Shown: positions 8,504 to 17,336 of the stretch, one piece after another
How the letters are laid out: the number at the start of each line of letters is the position of its first letter
Position numbering within the stretch: the stretch's first letter is position 1
DNA from: DATENM01 sp045807725
GTDB taxonomy: Bacteria; Acidobacteriota; Blastocatellia; UBA7656
DNA: 64,000 nucleotides
Assembly: GCA_045807725.1 (NCBI GenBank)
Contig: JBJMGV010000007.1
Span: forward strand, 17,790-81,789
Direction: 5' to 3'
Notes under the pieces: model-generated
What the model was told of the DNA's origin: nothing
The model's database searches: none
The model's input: the letters and a program-made list of their open reading frames with translations, nothing else
Made by a program: the position numbers and the translations under genes

Positions 8504-9451
8504 ATGCAAGAGATCAGAACCACACCGCCATCGACTACGACTATTCCACCATCCACACTCACGAAGAAGACACCGACCGCGACGAAACCAGCGAAAACGA
8601 CTGCGCCGGCTGTTGCCGAGGAGAAGGATCGGCTGTCGTTCAAAACGCTTCCGTTCGCCCTGATGCATCTGGGCTGCGTCGCCGTTTTCTTTGTTGATTT
8701 CAGCCTGACTGCCGTGTTGCTCTGCCTCGCGCTTTACGCCGTCCGAATGTTCGGATTGACGGCAGGCTTTCACCGCTACTTCTCGCACCGCTCGTACAAG
8801 ACGAGCCGCCCCGTGCAATTCCTGATGGCCCTGCTCGGCACGTCGGCCTTGCAGAAGGGGCCGCTGTGGTGGGCCGCGCATCACCGCCGCCATCATAAGT
8901 ATTCGGACCAGCCGGGCGACATCCATTCGCCGGTCATCAGCGGCTTCTGGTGGTCGCACGTCGGCTGGGTCATCAGCCGCAAATACGAAGAGACCGATTG
9001 GAGCGCCATCAAAGACTTCGCGCATTTCCCTGAGCTGCGCTGGCTGAACAGCAACCACTGGATTCCAGGCGTCGCCGTCGCGGTCGCCTGTTTCTTAGGC
9101 GGCGAGCTGCTCGGCGCGAGCGGCTGGTCGTGGCTGGTGTGGGGCTTCGTCGTCAGTACGGTGTTGCTCTATCACGGCACGTTCACGGTCAACTCGCTGT
9201 CGCACGTCTGGGGCAGTCGCCGTTACCAGACCGCCGACGAGAGCCGCAACAATTTCCTGATCGCGCTGTGGACAGGCGGCGAAGGCTGGCACAACAACCA
9301 CCATCATTATATGGCGTCGGTGAAGCAGGGCTTCTACTGGTGGGAGGTCGATTTCAGTTATTACGCGCTGCGTATTATGTCGTGGTTCCGCCTGGTCTGG
9401 GACCTGCGCGTGCCGCCCAAGCACCTGCTCGCTTCAGCGCAAAGCGAATAG
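8504..9451 (+). CDS. Acyl-CoA (stearoyl-type, delta-9) desaturase
   Basis: Membrane di-iron enzyme that puts a double bond in saturated acyl chains. The three His boxes are present: HRYFSH (90-95), HRRHH (127-131) and HNNHHH (near 265). Hydrophobic pairs lie before the first and between the second and third boxes, as in the acyl-CoA/OLE1-like family. Residues 1-40 are a Thr/Pro/Lys-rich disordered extension not needed by the family. AGGAG sits 7 nt before the ATG. REP-like repeats follow the gene. It probably adjusts membrane fluidity. Confidence 0.9.
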   Translation: MQEIRTTPPSTTTIPPSTLTKKTPTATKPAKTTAPAVAEEKDRLSFKTLPFALMHLGCVAVFFVDFSLTAVLLCLALYAVRMFGLTAGFHRYFSHRSYKTSRPVQFLMALLGTSALQKGPLWWAAHHRRHHKYSDQPGDIHSPVISGFWWSHVGWVISRKYEETDWSAIKDFAHFPELRWLNSNHWIPGVAVAVACFLGGELLGASGWSWLVWGFVVSTVLLYHGTFTVNSLSHVWGSRRYQTADESRNNFLIALWTGGEGWHNNHHHYMASVKQGFYWWEVDFSYYALRIMSWFRLVWDLRVPPKHLLASAQSE

Positions 9452-9490
9452 CCACCGAAGGGTAGGGCTAAAGGCCAGGAACGTTTTCAG

Positions 9491-9681
9491 TCCCGTAGGG
9501 ACGAGATATTTATAGTTTGAGATAGAGGAATCGACGAAGCCCCGTAGGGGCGCAATGTTGACATCGCGCCCCTACGGGGCTTCGTCATCTCTTGCATCAT
9601 TGACTATAAACATTGCGCTCCTAACGGAGCTTGTTTGATCTACTGCATCTTGAGCTATAAACATCGCGCTCCTGACGGAGC
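9491..9681. repeat. REP-like palindrome cluster B1
   Basis: Four related palindromes lie between the convergent desaturase and HAD genes. One is TCCCGTAGGGA (9491-9501). The second is a perfect 21-nt inverted repeat (9533-9553 and 9566-9586, core GAAGCCCCGTAGGGGCGC). The others are GCTCCTAACGGAGC (9617-9630) and GCTCCTGACGGAGC (9668-9681). The last two are preceded by CTATAAACATYGC, and an inverted version of that tail follows the first. The cores vary while the frame stays, which is typical of REP families. Confidence 0.75.
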
Positions 9682-9725
9682 TTAAAGCTGCGTGACCAAC
9701 TATCTTTATTCCCGATTCCTGACCT

Positions 9726-10451
9726 CTAGCCTCTCTCTTCCCTCGCCATCTCTTCCAACAGGTCCGGCAGCAGCCCAAGGTGGGCGATTTCAAAGAAGCC
9801 CGATGCGTCATAATCGGTGACGCGCTCGTGCACCCACGTCGTGTGATAAGGAACATAGACCGCTCGCGCGCCGGCCTCGATTGCCGGCAGGATGTCGGAC
9901 TTGATCGAGTTGCCAACCATCAGGAAACGCGGCGGGTCGAGGTGATGTTTAGCCAGGATAGCGCGGTAGACGCCGCTGTTTTTCTCGGAGACGATCTCGA
10001 CGTGGCTGAAGTAATCGCCCAGCCCTGAGCGCGCGATCTTCGACTCCTGATCGAAGAGGTCGCCTTTCGTAATCAACATCAACTGATACGCGCCGGCCAG
10101 CCGGCTGACGGTTTCGCGCACGCCGTCGAGCAACTCGACCGGCGCTTTCAACATCGCCTTCGCAAAGCCGATGATCTGCTCGATCTCTGCGCCGGTGATG
10201 CGCCCTTCCGTCAGCTCGATGGCCGTCTCGATCATCGACAGCGTGAAGCCCTTGATGCCATAGCCGAAGTGCTCGATGTTGCGCCGCTCGGTTTCGTTCA
10301 GCTTCTCTTCGATCCACTCCTCGCTGTGATAGGCCGAGAGCAATTGCTTGAACTTCGACTGCGTGACGGTGAAGAGGCTCTCGTTGTGCCAGAGCGTATC
10401 GTCCGCGTCGAAGGCAATCACGTCTATCGCTTTGTGATCTGTATCACTCAT
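9726..10451 (-). CDS. HAD-superfamily hydrolase (phosphatase)
   Basis: A 241-residue haloacid-dehalogenase fold enzyme. Motif I FDADDTLWH gives the nucleophile and acid Asp pair, motif II is ITKGD, a Lys lies in the SEKNSG segment, and motif IV is GNSIKSDILPA. The helical cap between motifs I and II fits class I small-molecule phosphatases (YjjG/phosphoglycolate-like). The substrate is unknown. The ATG is 4 nt after the ROK stop codon, so the two are probably translationally coupled. The final codons and stop run into a CTCTAGCCTCT stretch resembling the words of repeats A3/A9. Confidence 0.85.
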   Translation of the reverse strand: MSDTDHKAIDVIAFDADDTLWHNESLFTVTQSKFKQLLSAYHSEEWIEEKLNETERRNIEHFGYGIKGFTLSMIETAIELTEGRITGAEIEQIIGFAKAMLKAPVELLDGVRETVSRLAGAYQLMLITKGDLFDQESKIARSGLGDYFSHVEIVSEKNSGVYRAILAKHHLDPPRFLMVGNSIKSDILPAIEAGARAVYVPYHTTWVHERVTDYDASGFFEIAHLGLLPDLLEEMAREERG

Positions 10452-10455
10452 CGCC

Positions 10456-11427
10456 TCATCCGCATTCGAGCGCCTCGCGCGCCAGCATCGCCGCGCCCGT
10501 CACACCGGCGTCGTCGCCGAGCGCGGCGCGCACGATCTTCAAGTCCTTCGCCATAAAGTCGAACGCGACGTTGCGCGCCGCCGCTTCTATGCGGGCGATG
10601 AAATCATCCTCCATCGCTTCGATGACGCCGCCGCCAAGCACGACGACCTCCGGCGAGAGCACGTTGACCAGGCTGCCGATGCCTATGCCGATCATCCGCG
10701 CGGCGCGATTCATGATCTTGACGACCACCTTATCGCCGGCCCGATAGGCTTTGCCGAAATCGCTCCCCGACACCAGTTCAGCATCTTGCTTGAGCTTTTC
10801 TTTCAACGAAGTCTTCTCGCCGCGCTTGATGGCTTTGCGCAAATCGCGCGTCATCGCCGTGCGGCTGCCCAATGCTTCCATACAGCCGCGATTGCCGCAG
10901 CCGCAGCGTGGGCCGTTGGCTTGGATGATGATGTGGCCGATCTCGCCGGCGTTCTTGCTGAAGCCGTGATAGAGCGCGCCGTCGGCGATGATGCCGCCGC
11001 CAATGCCTGTGCCGACGAAGACGCCCAATACGTCGCGCGCCCCTTGCCCCGCGCCGGCCCGGTATTCGCCATAGGTTCCGGCGTTCACGTCATTGTCAAC
11101 AATCGCCGGACAGTTGAACGTTTCGGTGAGGCGCGGGCCGAGCGGAAACCCATGCATATTCATATTAGCGGATTGGATAATCACGCCGGTGTCGGGGTCG
11201 AGCGGGCCGGGCGCGCCGATGCCAACAGCGCGGAGGTCTGCGGTGGTGATGCCGGCGCGTTCAATCGCGTGTTCGGCGGTGCGCGCTACGGTCTGAAAGA
11301 CCATCTCGCCGCCGCGCCACGCTTTGGTCTTAGCGCGCGCGCGGCTGACGATCTGGCCACTGCCATCGAAGACCGCCGCCATCACTTTGGTGCCGCCTAG
11401 ATCAATGCCGAGAATATAATTTTCCAT
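10456..11427 (-). CDS. ROK-family sugar kinase (glucokinase-like)
   Basis: A 323-residue ROK protein that phosphorylates a hexose with ATP. It has the N-terminal phosphate loop DLGGTKVMAAVFD, the catalytic region VDNDVNAGTYGEY, GTGIGGGI, and the ROK zinc site CGCGNRGCME. There is no DNA-binding HTH, so it is an enzyme rather than a NagC-type repressor. Glucokinase is likeliest, but N-acetylglucosamine or mannose are possible, and a GH20 hexosaminidase lies upstream on the same strand. No ribosome site is visible before the ATG. Confidence 0.88.
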   Translation of the reverse strand: MENYILGIDLGGTKVMAAVFDGSGQIVSRARAKTKAWRGGEMVFQTVARTAEHAIERAGITTADLRAVGIGAPGPLDPDTGVIIQSANMNMHGFPLGPRLTETFNCPAIVDNDVNAGTYGEYRAGAGQGARDVLGVFVGTGIGGGIIADGALYHGFSKNAGEIGHIIIQANGPRCGCGNRGCMEALGSRTAMTRDLRKAIKRGEKTSLKEKLKQDAELVSGSDFGKAYRAGDKVVVKIMNRAARMIGIGIGSLVNVLSPEVVVLGGGVIEAMEDDFIARIEAAARNVAFDFMAKDLKIVRAALGDDAGVTGAAMLAREALECG

Positions 11428-11482
11428 CGCGCGGCTGATTAAATCATAAAACCGTGTTGCGGGTCGAATTCATCCGGCGCGA

Positions 11483-12463
11483 TCATTCGGCGATGCGATC
11501 AGATTGAACCCGACCGAGCGCCTGACGCAGATGCTCAAGCGAAGTGTTGCCGCCGGAACACACCAGGCCGACGCGCTGACCGGCGAACTCCGCACGGTGT
11601 TGATAAAGCGCGGCGAGCACTGCTGCGCCAGCGGCTTCAGCGAGCGTGTGCGCTTTCTCGATCATCCAGACCATCGCCTGCATAATCTCTTCGTCGCTCA
11701 CCAGCAGAAAGTCGTCGAGCCTCTCGCGCAGAATCTGTTGCGGCAGCGCGAAGGCCGCTCCCGTCGCCAGCCCTTCGGCAAACGTCAGGTTCGGCGCAGC
11801 GACGAGTTGCTTCTGCCGCCACGACTCGTAAGCCGCAGGCGAAGCCGCCGCCTGCACGCCGACAACGCGAATCTCTGGATTGATCGCTTTCGCAGCGATG
11901 CACGCGCCCGCCGCGCCGCTGCCGCCGCCGACAGGCACGAAGATGCAATCGAGCTGCGGCTCGTCTTCGATCATCTCTAACGCCTCGGTCGCCACGCCCG
12001 CGATCAACAGCGGCTCGTCGCCCGAATGGATGTAGCGATAACCACATTCACGCGCCAACGCTTCGCAATGCAAGCGCGCGTCGTCAAATCGCTCGCCGTG
12101 AAAGATGACTTCAGCCTTCATGCCGCGCATCGCCGCGACCTTACTCGGATTGGCGTTGGTCGGCACAACAATGCGAGCCGCGACGTTGAACAGCCGCGCC
12201 GCGTAGGCGACCGACTGGCCGTGATTGCCGGTTGATGCAGCGATCACTCCGCGCTCGCGCTCGTCGTCGCTCATCTGCGAAACGAGATTGACGCCGCCGC
12301 GTACTTTGAATGCGCCGACCGGCTGCGCGTTCTCGTGTTTGATGAAGACGGTTGTGCCGATCAACTCATTGACCGCCGGATACGAATGCATCGGCGTGCG
12401 CCGCAGGTAAGGCCGTATCTGCCGCTTCGCCAGCAGCACATCTTGAAACGTTGGCGTCTTCAT
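11483..12463 (-). CDS. Threonine dehydratase / serine-threonine ammonia-lyase (PLP)
   Basis: A fold-type II PLP enzyme of 326 residues. GAFKVRGG supplies the Schiff-base Lys, ASTGNHGQSVA binds the cofactor, and PVGGGSGAAG forms the phosphate-binding loop. There is no C-terminal ACT domain, so it resembles the catabolic (TdcB-like) or serine-racemase-like short form rather than feedback-regulated IlvA. The open frame extends upstream through repeat A4. GAGG five nt before the second of two ATGs favours 12463. The GH20 gene lies upstream on the same strand. Confidence 0.85.
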   Translation of the reverse strand: MKTPTFQDVLLAKRQIRPYLRRTPMHSYPAVNELIGTTVFIKHENAQPVGAFKVRGGVNLVSQMSDDERERGVIAASTGNHGQSVAYAARLFNVAARIVVPTNANPSKVAAMRGMKAEVIFHGERFDDARLHCEALARECGYRYIHSGDEPLLIAGVATEALEMIEDEPQLDCIFVPVGGGSGAAGACIAAKAINPEIRVVGVQAAASPAAYESWRQKQLVAAPNLTFAEGLATGAAFALPQQILRERLDDFLLVSDEEIMQAMVWMIEKAHTLAEAAGAAVLAALYQHRAEFAGQRVGLVCSGGNTSLEHLRQALGRVQSDRIAE

Positions 12464-12478
12464 CATTACCTCAAATGG

Positions 12479-12562
12479 AAGTGATGAGTGATGAGTGATG
12501 ACTAAAGAGATTGCCGGCGTCGCGTGCGCCGCATTCCACTCATCACTCATCACTGATCACTT
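12479..12562. repeat. Tandem-word inverted repeat A4
   Basis: Arms 12479-12501 and 12540-12562 match in 22 of 23 positions. Each is three copies of GATGAGT (reverse ACTCATC). The right arm overlaps the last codons and stop of the GH20 gene (stop at 12557), and the left arm ends 16 nt before the dehydratase start. A one-armed run of the same word lies at 31161-31186. Confidence 0.85.
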
Positions 12563-14725
12563 AATAAAGAATCCCATCTGCTGCGGCGTCGGCAGCGCGC
12601 CCTGTTCGCGGTACTGCTGCATAGCCGCGCGGACGGCCTGCGATTTCGCCTGGAACAATCGCGCCAGATTGTCATAGCGCACGGTGACGTTGCCCAGCCA
12701 GTACGCGCGATTCTCTGCCATCCACAACGCGGCGTACATCTCGCGCAGGCGCGTCGTCTGGTCGCGCAAGTCTTCGAGCCTCCCATTCGCGCCGGCAATC
12801 TGGCTCAGGTTACGTTGCACCGTGCTGCGGTCACTCATATGCAGATAAGCGTCCCAGTATGCCTTGCTCATCTCGCTGACCATCTGAACCTTCATGCCGA
12901 GCGCGTCCAGCCGCAGGCCCGCGAAGATCAAGCTATCAATCGTGTCTTCGTTGATGCGGGCCTGCCGGCGATGACGGTATAGCAAGGCAAGCGCGCGCTC
13001 GGCTTCAATGCGCAAGTCGTGGGCGGCGGCGTCGGCCTTCTCAACATACCCCGCGCCGGTTTCGGTGAACGGGTCAGACCAGAACGGCTCGTCGTTGGCG
13101 TCGCCGAGCTTGGCGTCTCTGAGGATCGAATGCACGCGCGACAGCGATTGCAGCGCATCGCGGAAAACGTGATCTTCGTTACGATAGAACGCCCAGTCAT
13201 AGTTAGCCTTGAATCGCTCGATGCTTGATTCGCCGGGCTGCCACGCGCACGCCGCGCCAAAGGCAACTGCCGGCCAGGTCATCTGAAACAATGCCTCGCC
13301 GTCGTCATCCCACGTCGTGTTCAACATGCCGAGCGCGCCGTACTTCTGCCCGTCGCGCACGAAGTTGCGTATGTTCAGAAACGCCGCGTCGAGATTCGGA
13401 AAGATGCGATTCCAGTTGCTCGCGCCGGGCGCGACGAAGAGGTCGAGCCTGGCGTCTTTGTACGGCTTCAGCAGGTTGTCGAAGCTCGGCGACGGCGAGT
13501 AGCCCCACGCCACCGCGATCACGTCTTTCGGAAGAATGCCGAGCAGTTCAGGGTACTTCATTGCGATGTCGCCCCAGAACATCAGCCGCTTGTTGTAAGG
13601 CTTCATGATCTCGGCGACGCGCTTCAGGTGTTCGAGGTAGACGCGCCCCAGTCCGACTTCGTCCGCGTGCGCTTTGGTCTGCCCGCGCCCCAGCTCGAAC
13701 GTTTCGTCCGCGCCAATGTGAAAGAGCGGGCCGGGAAACAGCGGCACGAGTTCCGCGTAGAGGCTCTTGATGAAGGCGTACGTCTTCTCGTTGACCGGCG
13801 CGAGCACGTGGCCGTGCGGCGTCTCGGCCATATCGCTGTAGACTTCGTATTTCAGGACGTGATGCAGATGGCCGAACGCTTGCTGTTCGGGCAGGATGGT
13901 CACGTAATAACGCCGCGCGTATTCGACCAGTTCTTTGACATCAGCGGCGGTAATCGCGCCTTCTTTCGGGGCGACGAGCGGCTCGCTCTGGTAATCGAAG
14001 ACGTGTTCGAGGTAGAGCGAAAACAGATTGAGCTTGAACGCGGCGCAGGTGCGAATCTGCCGCTTCATATAATCGAGCGTTGGCACGGGGCCGCGACTGA
14101 TGTCGTCGTGAACGCCACGCCAGCGCATCTGGGGCCAGTCTTTGATAGCGACCGTTGGACAAGCGAGCGAGCGCGGCGCTCGGCCTTCGTCAGCTTGCGA
14201 TTGGCTTTTGCCGGCCTCGTTGTGGCGCGGCGCTTCGCTTGCCTGTCCGCCCTCGCCCTGTCCGATCAACTGGCGCAAGGTCTGTGCGCCATAGAAGACA
14301 CCCGCGCCGGTGCGCGCTGCGATGATGACGCGCTCTGCGGTCGCGTCAATCACATAACCTTCTTCATCAAAGCCGTCTTCGACTGCCAGCTTACTTGATG
14401 CGAGCGCGGCGTTGAGCTTTGCATCGTCGCCGACGCGCGCCAGGTAGATGGCATTCGATTTGGGCAGCGAGCGCGATGTAGTGATCGCTACTTTTCGCCC
14501 GCCGGCGCGCTCGATCTCTTCGGCAAGCGTTTCAGCGGCGGTGCGGTCTTCCGTCCCGTGCGCCGCGTTGATGACGATGCGAGTTTTTGAGGTGATGGGG
14601 AAAGCGCCCGCGCGCCGCTCGACTTGCTTCGGCTCAGGGATCAGCTTCAGCTCTTGCGCGAAAGCGCGCGGCGATGACAGAAGGATGATGGCGACAAGGA
14701 GAAACCAGAGAAGTTTGCTTTTCAT
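12557..14725 (-). CDS. Secreted GH20 beta-N-acetylhexosaminidase
   Basis: Removes terminal N-acetylhexosamine from chitin, peptidoglycan or glycan fragments. A signal peptide (MKSKLLWFLLVAIILLSS, cleavage after AFA) is followed by a GH20b-like N-terminal domain (about 30-200) and the TIM barrel. The barrel carries the catalytic pair Asp-Glu in HIGADETFE, and an extra helical C-terminal region of about 200 residues follows. The frame extends upstream into repeat A5, so the ATG at 14725 with its signal peptide is preferred despite a weak ribosome site. An acidic, variable Gly/Ala/Arg insert occurs near residue 190. Confidence 0.9.
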   Translation of the reverse strand: MKSKLLWFLLVAIILLSSPRAFAQELKLIPEPKQVERRAGAFPITSKTRIVINAAHGTEDRTAAETLAEEIERAGGRKVAITTSRSLPKSNAIYLARVGDDAKLNAALASSKLAVEDGFDEEGYVIDATAERVIIAARTGAGVFYGAQTLRQLIGQGEGGQASEAPRHNEAGKSQSQADEGRAPRSLACPTVAIKDWPQMRWRGVHDDISRGPVPTLDYMKRQIRTCAAFKLNLFSLYLEHVFDYQSEPLVAPKEGAITAADVKELVEYARRYYVTILPEQQAFGHLHHVLKYEVYSDMAETPHGHVLAPVNEKTYAFIKSLYAELVPLFPGPLFHIGADETFELGRGQTKAHADEVGLGRVYLEHLKRVAEIMKPYNKRLMFWGDIAMKYPELLGILPKDVIAVAWGYSPSPSFDNLLKPYKDARLDLFVAPGASNWNRIFPNLDAAFLNIRNFVRDGQKYGALGMLNTTWDDDGEALFQMTWPAVAFGAACAWQPGESSIERFKANYDWAFYRNEDHVFRDALQSLSRVHSILRDAKLGDANDEPFWSDPFTETGAGYVEKADAAAHDLRIEAERALALLYRHRRQARINEDTIDSLIFAGLRLDALGMKVQMVSEMSKAYWDAYLHMSDRSTVQRNLSQIAGANGRLEDLRDQTTRLREMYAALWMAENRAYWLGNVTVRYDNLARLFQAKSQAVRAAMQQYREQGALPTPQQMGFFIK

Positions 14726-14742
14726 AAACAGAAAAAGGAATT

Positions 14743-14806
14743 GCCACAGAGGCGCAAAGACACAGAGCTTTATTAAAGATTCTCCGCGTCTTTGCGCCTC
14801 TGTGGC
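14743..14806. repeat. Tandem-word inverted repeat A5
   Basis: Arms 14743-14767 and 14782-14806 (25 nt) match in 23 positions, and the two mismatches are transitions. The words are CACAGAGG/CGCAAAGA, close to those of A7. The loop is 14 nt. It lies between the S9 peptidase and GH20 genes, 10 nt upstream of the peptidase stop coordinate. Confidence 0.85.
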
Positions 14807-14816
14807 CAAGCTTACA

Positions 14817-16919
14817 TTACTTCGCGTCGGGCGGCACGGCTGCCGCGTTGCCGTTGATGAAGCGGTCGAACCAGTAGAGCTGCCAGTTTAAGCTCTCGAC
14901 CAGATGCCGTGGCTCGCCCGTGCGCGTCAGGTTGTGATTCTCGCGCGGGAAGATGACTAGCTCCGTCGTCACGCCATAGTGCTTCAGAGCCCGGAACCAT
15001 TGCTCGCCCTGTTCGAGCGGCACGCGGTAATCATTATCCGAATGCAGAATGAGCGTCGGCGTTTTGACGTTCTTCGCGTACTTCAGCGGCGAGCGATCCC
15101 AGTACATATCAAACTTATCGAACACGATGCCGCCGAAGTCTCGCTTATGCCCATACGCGCCGTCGCGTGTGCCTTCGTCGCTAATAAAGTTGACGACGCT
15201 GCGCAAGGTCACCGCCGCTTTGAATCGGTCGGTGTGGCCGACGATCCAGTTTGTCATAAACCCGCCGTAGCTGCCGCCAGTGACGCCCAGCCGGTCGCGG
15301 TCTATCCACGAATACTTCGCCAATACCGCATCAACGCCGCTCATAATGTCCGTGTAATCCTTGCCGCCCCACTCGTTGATGATGCCGTTTTCAAACTTCT
15401 CGCCGTAGCCGGTCGAGCCGCGCGGGTTCGTGTAAAAGACTGCCCAGCCGCGCGCCGCATAGACTTGAAACTCGTGAAACCAGTCAACGCCATACATTCC
15501 CGCCGGGCCGCCGTGAATGTTGAGGATCATCGGGTACGTCTTGCCTTCCTGCCAGCCGATAGGCTTGACCAGAAAGCCATCAATCTCCCAGCCGTCGGCG
15601 GCTTTGTACCGTATGCGCTCAACGTCAGCGAGCGCCAGCCCGCGCCATAGCGTTTCGTTCGCGCGCGTCAACTGCTGCTCGTTCTGACCCGACAAGTCGG
15701 CGATGTAAAGATCATCAAGGTGCGTAAAGTCGTTCGCGGTGTAGACCATTCGTTGTGTCTGGTCGTTAATGTCCACGCCGCGCACCGCTCGCGCGCCTTT
15801 TGTAACCTGGCTTACTTGCCGCGAAGCGACATCAACGCGGAACAGGTGCGTCTCGCCTTTGATGCCCGACTGAAAGTACAGAGCGCGCCCGCCTTCGGCC
15901 CAGTCGAGGTCCGAAGGAATCAGGTCGAGATTATCCGCCGCCAGCCTTGAGGCGACGCTGCCCGTTGCCGGCGCAATCCATATCTTCGGGTGCTCGATTT
16001 CGCGCTCGCGGCCTGCGAAGGCGATGAGCTTGCCGTCGGGCGACCAGCGCGGGCTGTTGTCGCTTTCGGCGTGATCGGAAATCTTCGTGAGCGTACCGCC
16101 CGCTGCACCGATCACCCACACGTCTGTGTTGCGGTCGTCTTCGTATTCTTTGCCGGTGCGGTTTGAGACGAAAGCGATCTTCGATCCATCAGGCGACCAC
16201 TGCGGGTCTGTGTCGTTCCAATCCTCACCCGACGTGATCTGCCGAGCTTCGCCGGTCTTGATGCTCGTCACCCAGATGTGGCTGCGGCGGTCGTCGTACC
16301 AGCCCGTGTCGTTGAACTTATACGAGATGTTTTTATAATGCCGCACGTCGCTGCGCTCACGGCCAGCGGCGCGGTTGTCGCTCGGCCCTGTGCGGCTCAG
16401 GCAGGCGAGCCGCGTGCTGTCGGGCGACCATTGAAAGCTGCTGACGCCGTTCTTGAGATTGGTGACTCGCCGTGCTTCGCCGCCGCTCATCGGCAACAAG
16501 TAGACCTGCGCGCGGGCATCGGGCGTCGCCGCGTCGGTCGCCGGTCGTGAAGCCGATTCCGGTAACGGGCGCGTCGAAAGAAAGGCGAGGTACTGGCCGT
16601 CGGGACTCCAGCGCGGCGCGCTCGAACTTTGCGGGCTGGTCGTCATCGGCCACGCGGTGCGGCGGCCATCGCTTGAAGTCATCCAGACCGACGAGTGGCG
16701 GCGGTTCTGCTTTTGATCGACCGTCGTGATGACGTAAGCGATGAGCTTGCCATCGGGCGACAAGCGCGGGTCGCTCACGTTCACGAAAGCATAATAGTCC
16801 TCTGGTGTGATGCCGCGCTTGCCTTCGCTCTGGCCGGCAGCCACAGCCAGCGGCAGCGCCATCGCTATCATCATTATCAATGACCAGAAGGCAAGGAATG
16901 TTCGCGCACTTTTTCGCAT
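14817..16919 (-). CDS. Secreted S9-family (acylaminoacyl/dipeptidyl type) serine peptidase
   Basis: A 700-residue prolyl-oligopeptidase-family enzyme. A signal peptide spans about residues 1-28 (FWSLIMMIAMALPLAVA). A seven-bladed WD40-like propeller (about 40-420) shows repeated SPDGK/WSPDS motifs. An alpha/beta hydrolase domain follows, with nucleophile Ser in GGSYGG, Asp in HSDNDYRVP and His in ENHNLT. It probably degrades peptides in the periplasm. The frame opens far upstream, but the ATG at 16919 has GGAG nine nt before it. GH20 follows on the same strand after repeat A5. Confidence 0.92.
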   Translation of the reverse strand: MRKSARTFLAFWSLIMMIAMALPLAVAAGQSEGKRGITPEDYYAFVNVSDPRLSPDGKLIAYVITTVDQKQNRRHSSVWMTSSDGRRTAWPMTTSPQSSSAPRWSPDGQYLAFLSTRPLPESASRPATDAATPDARAQVYLLPMSGGEARRVTNLKNGVSSFQWSPDSTRLACLSRTGPSDNRAAGRERSDVRHYKNISYKFNDTGWYDDRRSHIWVTSIKTGEARQITSGEDWNDTDPQWSPDGSKIAFVSNRTGKEYEDDRNTDVWVIGAAGGTLTKISDHAESDNSPRWSPDGKLIAFAGREREIEHPKIWIAPATGSVASRLAADNLDLIPSDLDWAEGGRALYFQSGIKGETHLFRVDVASRQVSQVTKGARAVRGVDINDQTQRMVYTANDFTHLDDLYIADLSGQNEQQLTRANETLWRGLALADVERIRYKAADGWEIDGFLVKPIGWQEGKTYPMILNIHGGPAGMYGVDWFHEFQVYAARGWAVFYTNPRGSTGYGEKFENGIINEWGGKDYTDIMSGVDAVLAKYSWIDRDRLGVTGGSYGGFMTNWIVGHTDRFKAAVTLRSVVNFISDEGTRDGAYGHKRDFGGIVFDKFDMYWDRSPLKYAKNVKTPTLILHSDNDYRVPLEQGEQWFRALKHYGVTTELVIFPRENHNLTRTGEPRHLVESLNWQLYWFDRFINGNAAAVPPDAK

Positions 16920-16974
16920 CAGTTTTTTCTCCGTCAATTCAATCGCGCCAGTCGCAAGAGAGAGCCGTGTGTCG

Positions 16975-17226
16975 CTAATTTCTTTTTGGCAGAATCGAGC
17001 CGAGCCAGTTGCGGCGGTGCGGGTTGTCGGGCGCGCGCAGGATTTCGCAAAAGGTCTGCTGTCCGACGCGTTCAAGGTCATCGAGCCACGCTTCGTCGGC
17101 GAGGTAATTGCCCGCGCCGTCATCAATCAGTTGATGGTCAGGGAATTGATCCTGCCATTCGACGTGAAAGGCCTGGCTCCAGAATGCGTCTTTGCCTTTG
17201 ATGTGGATTCGCACGCGCCGATTCAC
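16975..17226 (-). CDS. Conserved-looking small hypothetical protein
   Basis: About 83 residues if GTG at 17226 is used, which has a GCGGGGG stretch upstream. The frame is open to a TTG at 17334 (119 residues), but that start abuts recF and has no ribosome site. The protein is polar, with several Trp and acidic turns (AFHVEWQDQFPDHQLIDD, LADEAWLDDLE) and a basic C-terminus. I recognise no family. It could lead an operon with the S9 peptidase 55 nt downstream. Confidence 0.5.
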   Translation of the reverse strand: MNRRVRIHIKGKDAFWSQAFHVEWQDQFPDHQLIDDGAGNYLADEAWLDDLERVGQQTFCEILRAPDNPHRRNWLGSILPKRN

Positions 17227-17300
17227 TGCCTGTCGCCCCCGCTGCAAACCTAGCTCACTGTCATCAAGACTGTCAATTACCGCGCTGTCGTTGCGCGGCG

Positions 17301-17330
17301 ATGACGTGGCGCGCGTCGGCGTGTTAAAAT
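17301..17330 (+). promoter_or_regulatory. Predicted promoter giving a leaderless recF mRNA
   Basis: ATGACG (17301-17306) and TAAAAT (17325-17330) are 18 nt apart. The expected start of transcription, about 7 nt past the -10, falls on the A of the recF ATG at 17337. There is no Shine-Dalgarno sequence, which agrees with a leaderless message. Confidence 0.4.
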
Positions 17331-17336
17331 TCAACT

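Noticed and set aside
9491..9681. CRISPR array
   Set aside because: Repeats are palindromes with variable cores, irregular spacing and no unique spacers of constant length.
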